Notes: a model not told the origin generated them from the letters alone. A stretch of 64,000 bases of DNA from Pararhizobium sp. (GCA_017794825.1 CP051237.1:558001-622000); one strand, 5' to 3'; numbered from the stretch's first letter, positions 46,062 through 54,797 are shown. Program-made: numbers and translations.

Positions 46062-47330
46062 ATGAAAAGAACACTGGCAGGTTTTGCCGCGGCGCTCGCA
46101 CTATCAAGTTCAGCCTATGCAGCAGACCTCGTCGTTCCGGTTGTCGAACCGGCGCCCGTCGGCGTCAACACGTACAACTGGTCAGGGTTCTACATCGGTT
46201 TTGGCGGCGGCACCTCCAACAGCGTTACGGAACTCGGCAGCCCGGTGCTCGGCAACGCCAGCCTGAACGGCATCGGCGGGTGGGGCGTTTTCGGTGAAGC
46301 GACCGTCGGTTACGACTACATGTTCCAGAACCGGATGGTTCTCGGCGTTTACGGCACGGCCCGCTACGGCTACTCCGGTCCCAAGCTCGACGTTCCCGCT
46401 CTTGGCTTTAGCGCAGAAGCAACCGCCGATTACGGTTTTGACGCGCTGGCGCGTCTCGGATACGCCGTCACCCCGGGCACGCTCGCCTATGTCCTTGGTG
46501 GATACAGCTGGCAGCACTTCGATCTGTCCACCAGTCCCAGCGTCCTGTCAGCCGACTGGGACAGCAACGGCTGGGTCGTTGGCGTCGGTGTCGAGACCGT
46601 CCTGAACAACAAGTTCACGATCAAGTCCGAGTACCGCTATAACCAGTATGGCACGTACAGCCCCATGGGGCCGTTGCTGAACGTCGATACGTCCATGCAC
46701 TCGTTCCACACCTCCCTCGTCTACCGCTTCAACGGCGGCTATACAGGTCCCGCAATGACGCCGGTCGAATTTGACTGGAGCGGCGTTAAAATCGGCGCGG
46801 CCTTCGGCGGCGGCGTGCTCAATCACGACACCTCGATTTTGGGCGGAGCCGCTTCGCTTGACAGTCTTGCCGGCCAGGGCGTGCTGGGCGATGTGACGCT
46901 TGGATACGACTACCAGTTTGCAAACAATGTCGTCGCCGGTGTCGTGCTCGGCGCACGTTATACAAGCATTTCCTCTGACGCCGGCGTCGCGGGCTTCAGC
47001 GGATCGATTGACGCCGACTACGGCTTCGACGCAATGCTGCGCCTCGGCTACACGTTTGGCTCACCCTCGACGCTTGCCTATGTGGTTGGCGGTTACAGCT
47101 ACCAGCACTTCGAAATCGGCACGACGCCGAATATCTTCTCCGACGACTGGGGCGCAAGCGGCGCAACGCTCGGAACCGGTCTGGAAGCAGCATTCAACGA
47201 CCGGCTGACCGGTTTCCTCGAGTACCGTTACACATGGTACGAATCCGAGGATTTCGGCACTGGCGGACTGGTCGAGGTCAATCCCTCTGATCACACCTTC
47301 CGCGTTGGTCTGAAGTACAAGCTTTTCTAG
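46062..47330 (+). CDS. Outer membrane protein with two tandem Omp25/Omp31-like barrels
   Basis: A 422-residue outer membrane protein with signal peptide (about 1-21, SSAYA). Residues about 38-228 are one eight-stranded barrel of the rhizobial Omp25/31 type (YNWSGFYIGFGGG, VGYDYMFQNRMVLGVYGTAR, YGFDALARLGYAV, LAYVLGGYSWQHFDL, ending HSFHTSLVYRFNGG). Residues about 240-422 repeat the whole pattern (FDWSGVKIGAAFGGG, LGYDYQFANNVVAGVVLGAR, YGFDAMLRLGYTF, LAYVVGGYSYQHFEI, ending HTFRVGLKYKLF). Typical relatives have a single barrel of 200-250 residues. The protein ends in Phe, the normal insertion signal. A terminator follows. Confidence 0.88.
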   Translation: MKRTLAGFAAALALSSSAYAADLVVPVVEPAPVGVNTYNWSGFYIGFGGGTSNSVTELGSPVLGNASLNGIGGWGVFGEATVGYDYMFQNRMVLGVYGTARYGYSGPKLDVPALGFSAEATADYGFDALARLGYAVTPGTLAYVLGGYSWQHFDLSTSPSVLSADWDSNGWVVGVGVETVLNNKFTIKSEYRYNQYGTYSPMGPLLNVDTSMHSFHTSLVYRFNGGYTGPAMTPVEFDWSGVKIGAAFGGGVLNHDTSILGGAASLDSLAGQGVLGDVTLGYDYQFANNVVAGVVLGARYTSISSDAGVAGFSGSIDADYGFDAMLRLGYTFGSPSTLAYVVGGYSYQHFEIGTTPNIFSDDWGASGATLGTGLEAAFNDRLTGFLEYRYTWYESEDFGTGGLVEVNPSDHTFRVGLKYKLF

Positions 47331-47354
47331 GCTGCAACTAAATTTCGAAGTTAG

Positions 47355-47384
47355 AAAACCGGCCCCATTGGAGCCGGTTTTTTT
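47355..47384 (+). terminator. Rho-independent terminator
   Basis: AAAACCGGC (47355-47363) pairs with GCCGGTTTT (47373-47381), followed by more Ts. It ends the outer membrane protein gene and, read on the other strand, could also serve bfr, whose stop is 22 bases on. Confidence 0.9.
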
Positions 47385-47405
47385 GTTCAGGCTGTCGCCG
47401 TCAGA

Positions 47406-47891
47406 TCAGTCCGCGTCCTCGGCGGACGCCGCATTCAGCAACCCGTAATTCTTTTCTCCGATGGAATTGTAGAGGTCGATCTGGGTCTCCAGGAAATCGA
47501 TGTGTCCCTCCTCGTCCGTCAGCAGCGCTTCAAAGAGGGCCATTGAGACATAGTCGCCGAGTTCCCTGCAGATCTCGCGCGATTCCTTGTAAGCGGCGCG
47601 GGCGTCGTATTCCCCGGCCAGGTCCGCTTCCAGAACTTCCTTCACGTTCTGACCAATGCGCAATGGCGCAACGTTCTGAAGATTCGGATGTCCTTCCAGG
47701 AAGATGATGCGATCGATCAATCGATCGGCGTGATTCATCTCTTCGATGGATTCTTCACGCTCTTTTTTAGCGAGCTTCTTAAAGCCCCAGTCGTCGCAGA
47801 GCCGATAATGCAGCCAATACTGATTAACGGCGCCGAGTTCGAGGAACAGCGCCTCGTTAAGCCGCTCGATTACCTTTTCGTGGCCCTGCAT
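47406..47891 (-). CDS. bfr: Bacterioferritin
   Basis: Stores iron as a ferric mineral in a 24-subunit shell with heme at the dimer interfaces. The 161-residue protein has every ferroxidase ligand at the E. coli numbering: Glu18, Glu51, His54, Glu94, Glu127 and His130, and the heme ligand Met52 (IEEMNHADR). Length agrees with E. coli Bfr (158). It follows bfd, overlapping it by 35 bases, in an operon with an Irr-type box in front, so expression should rise when iron is plentiful. Confidence 0.96.
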   Translation of the reverse strand: MQGHEKVIERLNEALFLELGAVNQYWLHYRLCDDWGFKKLAKKEREESIEEMNHADRLIDRIIFLEGHPNLQNVAPLRIGQNVKEVLEADLAGEYDARAAYKESREICRELGDYVSMALFEALLTDEEGHIDFLETQIDLYNSIGEKNYGLLNAASAEDAD

Positions 47892-48168
47892 TGAATTCTC
47901 CCAGATAGTGATTGCGCAATCGGATCAATTTCTCCCGGAAGACAATCAGATCCGCGCCGCTGTTCTGGGCATGCGCATGATACTGCTCGGTCGTCCGGAT
48001 GATGATATCAACCACATTGGGGAAGCACCGGCAACACTTGCCGCGTTTCTCGAGAGCACGGTAAACCTTGATCGGAACGATCAATTGCCAGCAATCCTCG
48101 TCAAGAAGTTGCCAGACAGTCTCTTCGATTTCACGTTCGGTAATGATGTTGCAGTGACAGGTAATCAT
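47857..48168 (-). CDS. bfd: Bacterioferritin-associated ferredoxin
   Basis: A [2Fe-2S] protein that reduces the mineral in bacterioferritin to release iron. The 103-residue protein has Cys4, Cys6 (MITCHCNI) and Cys45-x-x-Cys48 (GKCCRCFP) as cluster ligands. It is longer than E. coli Bfd (64) because of a charged C-terminal extension of about 40 residues; the extension's coding end overlaps bfr by 35 bases. Start 48168 is set by the conserved MITCHC; the frame is open 32 codons further upstream. Confidence 0.9.
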   Translation of the reverse strand: MITCHCNIITEREIEETVWQLLDEDCWQLIVPIKVYRALEKRGKCCRCFPNVVDIIIRTTEQYHAHAQNSGADLIVFREKLIRLRNHYLGEFNAGPRKGNRAA

Positions 48169-48292
48169 ACTCGTTCGTACATTTTCGCTGGGACAGGCAA
48201 TGGGCCTGCTAGCCTCGCCATCGCAACGGAAAATGATAATCACGTAAAGAATTGTCAATAACAAATGTCAAATTAATCCGTAAAAACAATTA

Positions 48293-48309
48293 TTTAGAAT
48301 AATTCTAAT
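48293..48309. promoter_or_regulatory. Irr-type iron control box upstream of bfd-bfr
   Basis: TTTAGAA-TAA-TTCTAAT at 48293-48309; the inner 15 bases (48294-48308) are a perfect palindrome with a central A. It matches, from memory, the ICE/Irr-box consensus TTTAGAA-N3-TTCTAAA in all but the last position. Irr represses iron-storage genes when heme/iron is short. It lies 125 bases before the bfd start. Confidence 0.75.
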
Positions 48310-48618
48310 TCTAGATTACTTTCGGATGCACCAACCGCGTTCCCGGCAACATCCGAGTTCTGCAAAACCAAACTTCAAAAAGCAGGTTATCTCAGGCGTC
48401 GCCGAATTCAAATGTAGAGTAAAAAAATCAATAATATTAGATAGCTGGCTCGAAATGCTCAATTCGACTTGGCCAGCTTGAGCCAAAAAAATCTGTTGAA
48501 ATTTTTGTTACCGAGGCGTGCAGGACATGTGATCCCGCTCGCCGGCGGAATCACTGTTCACCATGGACATACAACATCATCAAGCCGAACTGACCGTCGC
48601 CGGCCACCGGCGGATGCT
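48310..48618. other. Gene-free AT-rich stretch upstream of bfd
   Basis: About 310 bases between the Irr box and the end of the heme-degrading enzyme gene. The stretch is AT-rich at 48410-48510 and has no open frame, tRNA or T-tailed hairpin that I could recognise. It may hold distal promoter elements of bfd. Confidence 0.4.
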
Positions 48619-48966
48619 TCAGGCGTCGGCGCCCGCCTGCGCTGATTTGAGCCACGTGCCATCGACCGTCTCAAAGGTCTCGAGTTCCGGGTGCCCCAGA
48701 TAGGACACCTTGGACTGGCCGGCATTGGCGTGCGACTGGCGAAACTGTTCGGACCGTGTCCATGCGATAAAATTGTCCCGGCTTTCCCATAGAGTATGAG
48801 AAGCGAAAAGCGTGTAGCCGCCTTCATCGTTTGACGGCCCGCGAAGCAACTGGAACTCGATAAATCCCTCCAGTTCATCAAGCCTGCTTTCGCGATTGCG
48901 CCAGACATCCTCGAACGCTTGCTCAGAGCCCGATTTTACCTTGAACCGGTTCATTACGACATACAT
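48619..48966 (-). CDS. IsdG-type heme-degrading monooxygenase (HmuQ/HmuD-like)
   Basis: Opens heme in the cytoplasm and frees iron. The 115-residue dimeric alpha-beta-barrel protein has the catalytic triad Asn6 (MNRFKV), Trp69 and His79 with the same Trp-His spacing as IsdG (10 residues; IAWTRSEQFRQSH), plus YTLFASHTLWESRDNF. Start 48966 has CAGGAG 7 bases before; longer in-frame starts run through tonB's C-terminus. It is the last gene of the tonB group (22 bases after the tonB stop), which fits a role on heme imported by the neighbouring Hmu system. Confidence 0.9.
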   Translation of the reverse strand: MYVVMNRFKVKSGSEQAFEDVWRNRESRLDELEGFIEFQLLRGPSNDEGGYTLFASHTLWESRDNFIAWTRSEQFRQSHANAGQSKVSYLGHPELETFETVDGTWLKSAQAGADA

Positions 48967-48988
48967 CAAACTGCTCCTGGATACATAC

Positions 48989-50419
48989 TCAACGTGGTCT
49001 GAATTCAAGGGGAACCGTAAATTGCCAGCTGTTGCGGTTGGTCCCCGGTGGAAACTTCGGAAACGGGGCAGCACGCCTGACCGCATCCAGCGCGCGTGCG
49101 TCGATTTCACTGGATCCCGATCCGCGAACGACCGCAACTGAGGCCAGGCCGCCGCTGGAGGTAACGCTGAAGCGCACCGTCACGACGGACCTGCGAGAGA
49201 GATTGCGGGGCATCCTGACGCTTCGTAGGATCTTTCTGCGCACCTGCCCCGCATAATTGGCGATCGCCGCATTGCCCGACGGCCCAAGGTTCTTTCCCGC
49301 CTGATCCTCACCCGTCACCTTTTGGCCCTTGCGGGCATTCGCGCTGTTCTGTCCCTGCTGCCCGCTCTTCTTGCGGGTGGGCTTCGTTACTTTCTTGGGA
49401 GGGTCGGGGCGCGCCGCGGCCGCAGCAGCGACTTCCTCGCGGTGCTGCTTGACTTCCTCGGGCATTTCTCTTGGCACCGGAATCTCGGTGACGTTTTCAT
49501 GCGTCTCGCTGCGCTCCGGCTGCAGCACTTCCGGCTCTTCGCGCTCGACGGGATCGACGCTCGCAACCTCGACCGGCTTCAATAATTTCTGCTGCTCAAC
49601 GATTTCAGCCTGTTGCCTCTCGACCGCATCTTCTGGCGTCTGTTGTTCGACCTGCTCGGGAGGCGTGACCTGTTCCTGTTCGACCGAAACCTTCTGCTCA
49701 ACAGGCTCCGCGGGCGGCTTCTGCTGCTGTTCGGCGGCGGCTTTCTGTTCCACCGGTTCGACGGGAGTCTTCTGTTCAACGGCCTCCGCAGTCGACCGCT
49801 CCTGCACGCGCTCGGTCGTCTGGGCCTCCAGTTCCCGGGTTTCCGGCGGCGGGGTCAGGTCGTCGGGCGTCTTCTCGGCCACTTCCGTCGCATTCTCCGG
49901 TTCTTGCCGGCTGCTTGTGTCGTCCGGTTGCTGGCGCATAGTTTCTACCGCATCGGGACGCTGCGACTCGGTTTGAGTAAGCTGTTCCGCGAGATCGGCC
50001 GGCGCTGTCTCGTTGTCCACCTCGCTTGCGGCGAGCAACGGCGAAGCGGTTTCGCTCTGCGGAATTGCTATGGTTCGCGCCTGGGCCGGCGTCGGCGTTG
50101 TTGGCGACGGATTGACCGGGGTAACGCTTTCGACCGGCTGCGCGGTATTCGCCGTCGCGACAGAGGCGACCCTGGCGGACTGTACAGGCTGCGGGTTCTG
50201 TTGGACAGCCTGCTCTGCAGTCTCCTCAACGACTTCTTCAACCTCCTCGCCTTCAGCCAGGGCGTCAAACTGAACATCGCTCACAAACACCATGGCGGCG
50301 TTGCTCACGCCAGCCTCAAGGACCGGTTCTTCATTGTCCTGCATGGCGATGTCCACCATGCCGTGAATCGCCAGCGACACGACAAGAGCCAGAGCAAAAT
50401 GCCACCAGCGCAATGTCAA
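48989..50419 (-). CDS. tonB: TonB, energy transducer
   Basis: Couples the ExbBD proton motor to outer membrane receptors across the periplasm. The 476-residue protein has one N-terminal membrane helix (about 5-25), a very long Pro/Glu/Gln-rich spacer (about 55-330, repeating PVEQK, PAEPVEQK, PPEQVEQ units), a Lys-rich stretch and the C-terminal TonB domain (YAGQVRRKILRSVRMPRNLS, then VRFSVTSSGGLASVAVVRGS). It is much longer than E. coli TonB (239). Its start overlaps the first exbD gene's stop (ATGA at 50416-50419). Confidence 0.93.
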   Translation of the reverse strand: MTLRWWHFALALVVSLAIHGMVDIAMQDNEEPVLEAGVSNAAMVFVSDVQFDALAEGEEVEEVVEETAEQAVQQNPQPVQSARVASVATANTAQPVESVTPVNPSPTTPTPAQARTIAIPQSETASPLLAASEVDNETAPADLAEQLTQTESQRPDAVETMRQQPDDTSSRQEPENATEVAEKTPDDLTPPPETRELEAQTTERVQERSTAEAVEQKTPVEPVEQKAAAEQQQKPPAEPVEQKVSVEQEQVTPPEQVEQQTPEDAVERQQAEIVEQQKLLKPVEVASVDPVEREEPEVLQPERSETHENVTEIPVPREMPEEVKQHREEVAAAAAARPDPPKKVTKPTRKKSGQQGQNSANARKGQKVTGEDQAGKNLGPSGNAAIANYAGQVRRKILRSVRMPRNLSRRSVVTVRFSVTSSGGLASVAVVRGSGSSEIDARALDAVRRAAPFPKFPPGTNRNSWQFTVPLEFRPR

Positions 50420-50823
50420 TTCATCTTCCTTTCCGTAATCACGGTTATCTTGCCGGCGCCGGCGGCGCGAATACGATCGATCACATCGATAAGCTGGATC
50501 GCCGGCAGCGTGCTGTCTGCGGCGATGCGGGCATGCGGACCGGTTTCGTCGGCGGCGACGCCTTCGTCCTTCAGTCCGGTTACGTAGTTTTCAACCGTGA
50601 TCTCTTTGCCCTCATAGATAAGTTCCGCCTTTTCAGTAATGAACAGGGCGCGGGGCGGTTCCACCGGTCGTGAATCGGTTGTCTCTATCAGGTCGATGTC
50701 TTCCATGGGCGGGGCTAGCGAGCCCGCGATAAGGAAAAAGATCAGCATCAGGAACACGATGTTGATCAGCGCGATAGTGTTTTCCTTCGGGGGCTTTTCG
50801 GCTGGTCGCGGCAAGTTCAACAT
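50416..50823 (-). CDS. exbD: ExbD paralogue with the membrane Asp replaced by Asn
   Basis: A 135-residue ExbD/TolR-family protein: one membrane helix (about 16-37, IALINIVFLMLIFFLIAG) and a periplasmic domain. In ExbD and TolR an Asp in this helix (Asp25 in E. coli ExbD) carries the proton; the aligned position here is Asn21. It is encoded next to a second ExbD that has the Asp, so it may form the other half of the ExbD dimer. It overlaps tonB by 4 bases and follows the second exbD after 4. Confidence 0.85.
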   Translation of the reverse strand: MLNLPRPAEKPPKENTIALINIVFLMLIFFLIAGSLAPPMEDIDLIETTDSRPVEPPRALFITEKAELIYEGKEITVENYVTGLKDEGVAADETGPHARIAADSTLPAIQLIDVIDRIRAAGAGKITVITERKMN

Positions 50824-50827
50824 TGTG

Positions 50828-51217
50828 TCACCCCGCCACCGAGACAGTCAGTTTCAAATTCTTGGACAGGAGTTCCAACGCATCGACCAGCGCCTGCGAG
50901 GAAACGTCATCCCGCACGACGACGACGGCGGTCTTTGCACCCGCCTGCTCGAGACGCAGCAGTTCCGTCACGGCGGCTTCCTGTGGAAGTTCCGCGCCGT
51001 TCACCTTCCAGGAATTATCCTTGCCAAGCCTGATGAAAATATCGGGCATTTTGGACGCAGAGACCTGCTGGCCCGCCCGTCCCGCAACGATGTCAACCTC
51101 GGAGAACCGCGTAAAGGTCGATGACAGCATGAAAAAAAGCAGCAGGAGGAAGATGACATCGATAAGCGATGTCAGGGACAGTCTGCGTCTCTTGACTGCG
51201 ACCCTGCTAAACCGCAT
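50828..51217 (-). CDS. exbD: ExbD, proton-channel subunit
   Basis: A 129-residue ExbD/TolR-family protein. A basic N-terminus (RVAVKRRRLSLTSL) is followed by the membrane helix LIDVIFLLLLFFML with the essential Asp (Asp20 here), then a periplasmic domain ending LELLSKNLKLTVSV. With ExbB it forms the proton-driven motor for TonB. Start 51217 (MRFSRV) overlaps the exbB end by 11 bases; 12 further codons upstream are open but lie inside exbB. Confidence 0.92.
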   Translation of the reverse strand: MRFSRVAVKRRRLSLTSLIDVIFLLLLFFMLSSTFTRFSEVDIVAGRAGQQVSASKMPDIFIRLGKDNSWKVNGAELPQEAAVTELLRLEQAGAKTAVVVVRDDVSSQALVDALELLSKNLKLTVSVAG

Positions 51218-51923
51218 GGCTCGGACGTCCGGAGAAATTGACGATGGATTCATCCTCCAGGCTGGCGACCCTGATCTGCTGTTCCGCCATGAGTTGGGTC
51301 GCCATCGTCTCGATCGCCACGCGCTCGTTTTCCACCCGGCTTTCGAACCATGTCAGGATCAACGATACCGGCATCGCGACCGCAAGACCCGCCGCCGTGG
51401 TCAGCAGCGCCACCCAGATGCCGCCCGCCAGAATCGAAGGATCGACGGCGTTTCCGGCGCTCTGCAACGTCTGAAAGGCCTCGATCATTCCGAGAACCGT
51501 GCCAAAGAGCCCGAGCAGCGGCGCAATCTGCGCGATCGCGTCAAGTCCGCGAAATCCTCGCTGCAAGCCATAGAGGCGGGAGAGAGCTACACGTCCGACC
51601 TCTTCCTCGATCACTGATTTCGAAATGCGCGGGTCTGCGCCCAGCCGCATCGCCGTGAGCATGACCGCGCCGACAGCCGATCTATCCTTCCTGAGGAGCG
51701 CCAGGGCTTCATCCGATTTGCCATGGGTCCACAGATGCATCGCCGTGCGGGCGGTCTTCCGCGATCCGACTCCGGAATAGAAGAACTGAGCGAATTTGAG
51801 GATAATCAACGCCAGCGCAATTACTGACAGCCCCAGCAATATTGCGACAACCGGACCGCCCAGTTCCACCAGCGACGATGCCGTCGCGAACAGCTCATTG
51901 AACAAGCTGGAGAAATCAGTCAT
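51207..51923 (-). CDS. exbB: ExbB, proton-channel subunit
   Basis: A 238-residue MotA/TolQ/ExbB protein with three membrane helices (about 22-45, 130-155, 165-190). The conserved core is LDAIAQIAPLLGLFGTVLGM followed by IEAF, then ILAGGIWVALLTTAAGLAVAMP. It makes the pentameric channel around the ExbD dimer. It is first in the leftward unit exbB-exbD-exbD-tonB-isdG, which energises the heme receptor encoded just upstream. Confidence 0.95.
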   Translation of the reverse strand: MTDFSSLFNELFATASSLVELGGPVVAILLGLSVIALALIILKFAQFFYSGVGSRKTARTAMHLWTHGKSDEALALLRKDRSAVGAVMLTAMRLGADPRISKSVIEEEVGRVALSRLYGLQRGFRGLDAIAQIAPLLGLFGTVLGMIEAFQTLQSAGNAVDPSILAGGIWVALLTTAAGLAVAMPVSLILTWFESRVENERVAIETMATQLMAEQQIRVASLEDESIVNFSGRPSHAV

Positions 51924-52008
51924 TGCATAATGCAGGCGCCACGCTTCGGTGACCCGCCCGCCCTTTCAACTCTTTGTGGTCATTCTGCGAGGCGTCGACG
52001 CCCCGGCC

Positions 52009-52458
52009 TCAGCTACCGAACTCTACTTCGGTCCGGGTCGTCGTTTCGAGCGCCCGAATGCATGTTCCGTCGGCGACATCCTGGCCAGCGCAGGACGCGG
52101 CGTCGTTGATCAGCACCCGCGAAACATCAGGACATGAAATCCCGTCCAGATCGAACTGGCGAACGCGTGTCTTGTTTTGCACGAGTGGACTGAAGTCGAG
52201 TACGATCATGCGGTCCACCAGTCCCTTTCCGTTGAAAAGAACCACCTCATAAGCCAGTTGATCGAGCGCAGCATCGAGACTGTTCCTCACCATGAAAGTG
52301 ACAAGGCATCCCGCTTCGCTCGGCGAAAGATTGTTGAGTTCGAGAGTGATGTTGGTGTCGTCCGCCGCATTTTGCGCGCCGACAGGCAGAGCCGCAGTCG
52401 CCAGCATGACAGCCGAAGCAAGAGGCGCCAGGAACTTCCGGAAGATAGGATTTCTCAT
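52009..52458 (-). CDS. Small exported protein of unknown function in the TonB locus
   Basis: A 149-residue protein with signal peptide (about 1-28, VGAQ). The mature domain is beta-rich with four Cys (GCLVTFMVRN, ISCPDVS, ASCAGQDV, GTCIRALETTTRTEVEF), probably paired in the periplasm. I recall similar small proteins of unknown role beside tonB-exbBD genes in alphaproteobacteria. It lies between exbB (86 bases downstream) and the heme receptor gene on the same strand, so a role in TonB-dependent uptake is likely but unproven. Confidence 0.75.
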   Translation of the reverse strand: MRNPIFRKFLAPLASAVMLATAALPVGAQNAADDTNITLELNNLSPSEAGCLVTFMVRNSLDAALDQLAYEVVLFNGKGLVDRMIVLDFSPLVQNKTRVRQFDLDGISCPDVSRVLINDAASCAGQDVADGTCIRALETTTRTEVEFGS

Positions 52459-52621
52459 CGTGATTCAGACCGCAGAACTGTTGATGCAACTGTCAGTTAG
52501 CCATGTAAAAACATGACTATTTTCGTCCATTATTCATCACGTTTACAATTTCGGGTCAAGGAAGAATCCTCAATAATTCCGCCCGCAATCCACTCGTTAC
52601 AGGAACTTCACACACAGAGCG

Positions 52622-52652
52622 CTTGTCCGTGGCCGGCACGGCCACGGACAAG
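52622..52652. terminator. Strong hairpin after the heme receptor gene
   Basis: A perfect 14-base stem CTTGTCCGTGGCCG (52622-52635) pairs with 52639-52652 around a 3-base loop, 12 bases after the receptor stop. There is no T-run on either strand, so it may be a barrier to decay or an attenuating hairpin between the receptor and the tonB group and not a standard terminator. Confidence 0.6.
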
Positions 52653-52664
52653 GCGTTTGACAGC

Positions 52665-54797
52665 TTACCAGCCGAATTGCTTGACGAGCGAAACCTTGAA
52701 AGTCCGTCCCTTGCTTGGGAAGCCTTCCAGATACTCCTGATATTGCTCATTAAAAATGTTGTCGACCCTGAAGCGGGCTTCCCAGCCGAACATTGGTCCA
52801 TCCTGGGGTATCCAGTTCAGATAGATGTCGTGGATATTGAAGGCTTCCGAAGGATCGCGTGCATCCACCAGGTCCTGAGCGGCCACAAAGCGACTTGTCC
52901 AGCCGAAATCGATACCGTATTCCGGCATGCTTTTGCCGATCGTGAAGAAGAATTCATCCGGCGCGACGTCGTTGAGATAACCGCCTGTGGTCACGTTGTT
53001 GCCTCGTACAAGGGAATACCCTGCATTCGAATAGAAGAGATCCGACGTGTAGGCGAGTTCCACTTCCACGCCATAGATTTCCGCTTCGTCGATGTTTTCG
53101 TATCGAGGCGTTGCGGTTCGACCCTGGTCGGTAATCAGGTCCTGAATGTCATTGTAGAAGCCGGTTGTCTTAAGCTGGAACGAATCTCCTGCTCTTAGAA
53201 GGTCATATTTGGAAATGGCAAAACCGGCTTCGTAGTTCAGCGAGTTCTCGATATCGAGACCGATGTGCTGCGGGTTGAACGGATCCGGGCCGATCGTGTC
53301 GTAGACCTCGTCCAGGGTCGGGATACGCTGCGTTTGCGCGATCGACCCGAAGACGCCGAAATTCTCGTTGAACTTGTAGAGCGCCGCGATCTTCGGAGAA
53401 AAAGCCCAGTTATCGTAATCGGGCACGCCGAAAGGCTGCACGTCGTTTATTGCAGGCGTCAATTCGCGATAATCGACGCGGGCGCCGGCGATCAGTGTCA
53501 GTTTTTCGTCCCAAATGAATTCGTTTTGTGCGTAGAAGCCGGTGGTGAAATCGGTTCCTTCCGGATGGGTGCCGGAATCGGAGCCGTCACGGGTGCGCTC
53601 CTGCTTTATCGTCTGGGAGCCGATCGTCAGGTAGTTCTCGAAATTCTCGCCGATATATTCGAATGTATTGTCGATATTGAACTGGAACGACTCATATCCG
53701 AACGTCGAGTTGAAGAGATCACTGCCGCCATCCATCGACTGTTCGTTGGTGATGTCGGAGTAGGAGAACTGGATGTTCAGATCCAGCCAGGGATTATCAC
53801 TGGCGACATTCTCATATGCGATGATCGCGGTCTTGTCGGTGATGATTCGTTCGTCGATATCGCCGAAGGCTGGCTGATCGAATGTCTGCGAATAGGCCTG
53901 GTCGGTCGCAGTGCCGGTATATTGCTGATACGAGATTCGCAGTTTCTGCTCCATGTTCTCGCCGAAGGTGAATGTGCCTTTGGCAAGCCCGTTGGGCGCT
54001 GCAACTTCCAGACCCTCGACTTCTGTTCCGTCTCCTGTCTCGTAGTCGCCGGTATTGCGGTAGTTGCCCATGAGCAGAATTTCGGCATGTTCGTTGAAGC
54101 GATGTGCAACGATTGCCTGTCCGAGATAATCGCCGCCATTCGTCTCGTAGGAGCCCTTCAGACGAAGTGCTGTATTCTGGCCCTCGCCGATAAAGTCCGA
54201 CGCGTCCTTCGTCACAAAATTGATGACGCCGCCCAGCGCGCCGGCGCCGTAAAGGGTCGATGACGCCGGACCGCGCAAAACCTCGACCTGTTTGTAGAGT
54301 TCAGGGTCGGTAAAGAGTCCGCCCATTCTGTATTGCTCAAAGAATTTGCTCACGCCATCGACATTGATGATGATGCGCCCTTCTTCCCCGCCAACTTCCG
54401 GAGCTCCGATGCCGCGGATGTTGAAAGCCTGGCCGAGCGCGCCGGTGCCGCCGGTAGCGTTGAGGCCGACGACATTGTCGGCGATGTCGGTGATTTCCGT
54501 CGCCTGCAGATTGTCCAGATCCTGCTGATCGACGACAGTCACGGACTGCGGCGTGTCGATAGCGACCTTTTCCACGCCGGCGCCGACGACGATGCGCTGC
54601 AAGGCCGTCATACCGCCGGTATATTCATCGACGATGACCTGCTGGTTATCGTCAACTGTTTCCACCACAGTGGTTTGATCGTTTTCTTCCGTCGCCGTAG
54701 CGTCCTGCGCCCAGGCCTGGCCGGGACAGGAATAGGCCGCAAGCGCAGCGCCACCCAACAACAATAAACGAAAATCTCTGAGTGTCCCCAAAGTCAT
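52665..54797 (-). CDS. hmuR: TonB-dependent heme/hemoprotein receptor
   Basis: An outer membrane receptor that takes up heme. The 710-residue protein has a signal peptide (about 1-30), a plug domain (about 70-205: IVVGAGVEKVAIDTPQSVTV, FNIRGIGAPEVG, VEVLRGPASSTLYGAGALGG, VINFVTK) and a 22-stranded barrel with QRIPTLDEVYD in place of the FRAP region of heme receptors, ending in VKQFGW (C-terminal aromatic). Assignment to heme is by position opposite hmuPSTUV and overall similarity to the hemoglobin/heme class. It is divergent from hmuP across a promoter region with symmetric motifs. Confidence 0.9.
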   Translation of the reverse strand: MTLGTLRDFRLLLLGGAALAAYSCPGQAWAQDATATEENDQTTVVETVDDNQQVIVDEYTGGMTALQRIVVGAGVEKVAIDTPQSVTVVDQQDLDNLQATEITDIADNVVGLNATGGTGALGQAFNIRGIGAPEVGGEEGRIIINVDGVSKFFEQYRMGGLFTDPELYKQVEVLRGPASSTLYGAGALGGVINFVTKDASDFIGEGQNTALRLKGSYETNGGDYLGQAIVAHRFNEHAEILLMGNYRNTGDYETGDGTEVEGLEVAAPNGLAKGTFTFGENMEQKLRISYQQYTGTATDQAYSQTFDQPAFGDIDERIITDKTAIIAYENVASDNPWLDLNIQFSYSDITNEQSMDGGSDLFNSTFGYESFQFNIDNTFEYIGENFENYLTIGSQTIKQERTRDGSDSGTHPEGTDFTTGFYAQNEFIWDEKLTLIAGARVDYRELTPAINDVQPFGVPDYDNWAFSPKIAALYKFNENFGVFGSIAQTQRIPTLDEVYDTIGPDPFNPQHIGLDIENSLNYEAGFAISKYDLLRAGDSFQLKTTGFYNDIQDLITDQGRTATPRYENIDEAEIYGVEVELAYTSDLFYSNAGYSLVRGNNVTTGGYLNDVAPDEFFFTIGKSMPEYGIDFGWTSRFVAAQDLVDARDPSEAFNIHDIYLNWIPQDGPMFGWEARFRVDNIFNEQYQEYLEGFPSKGRTFKVSLVKQFGW

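Noticed and set aside
53265..54263. 332-codon open frame on the plus strand
   Set aside because: It is antisense to the heme receptor gene; no ribosome site or motif supports it.
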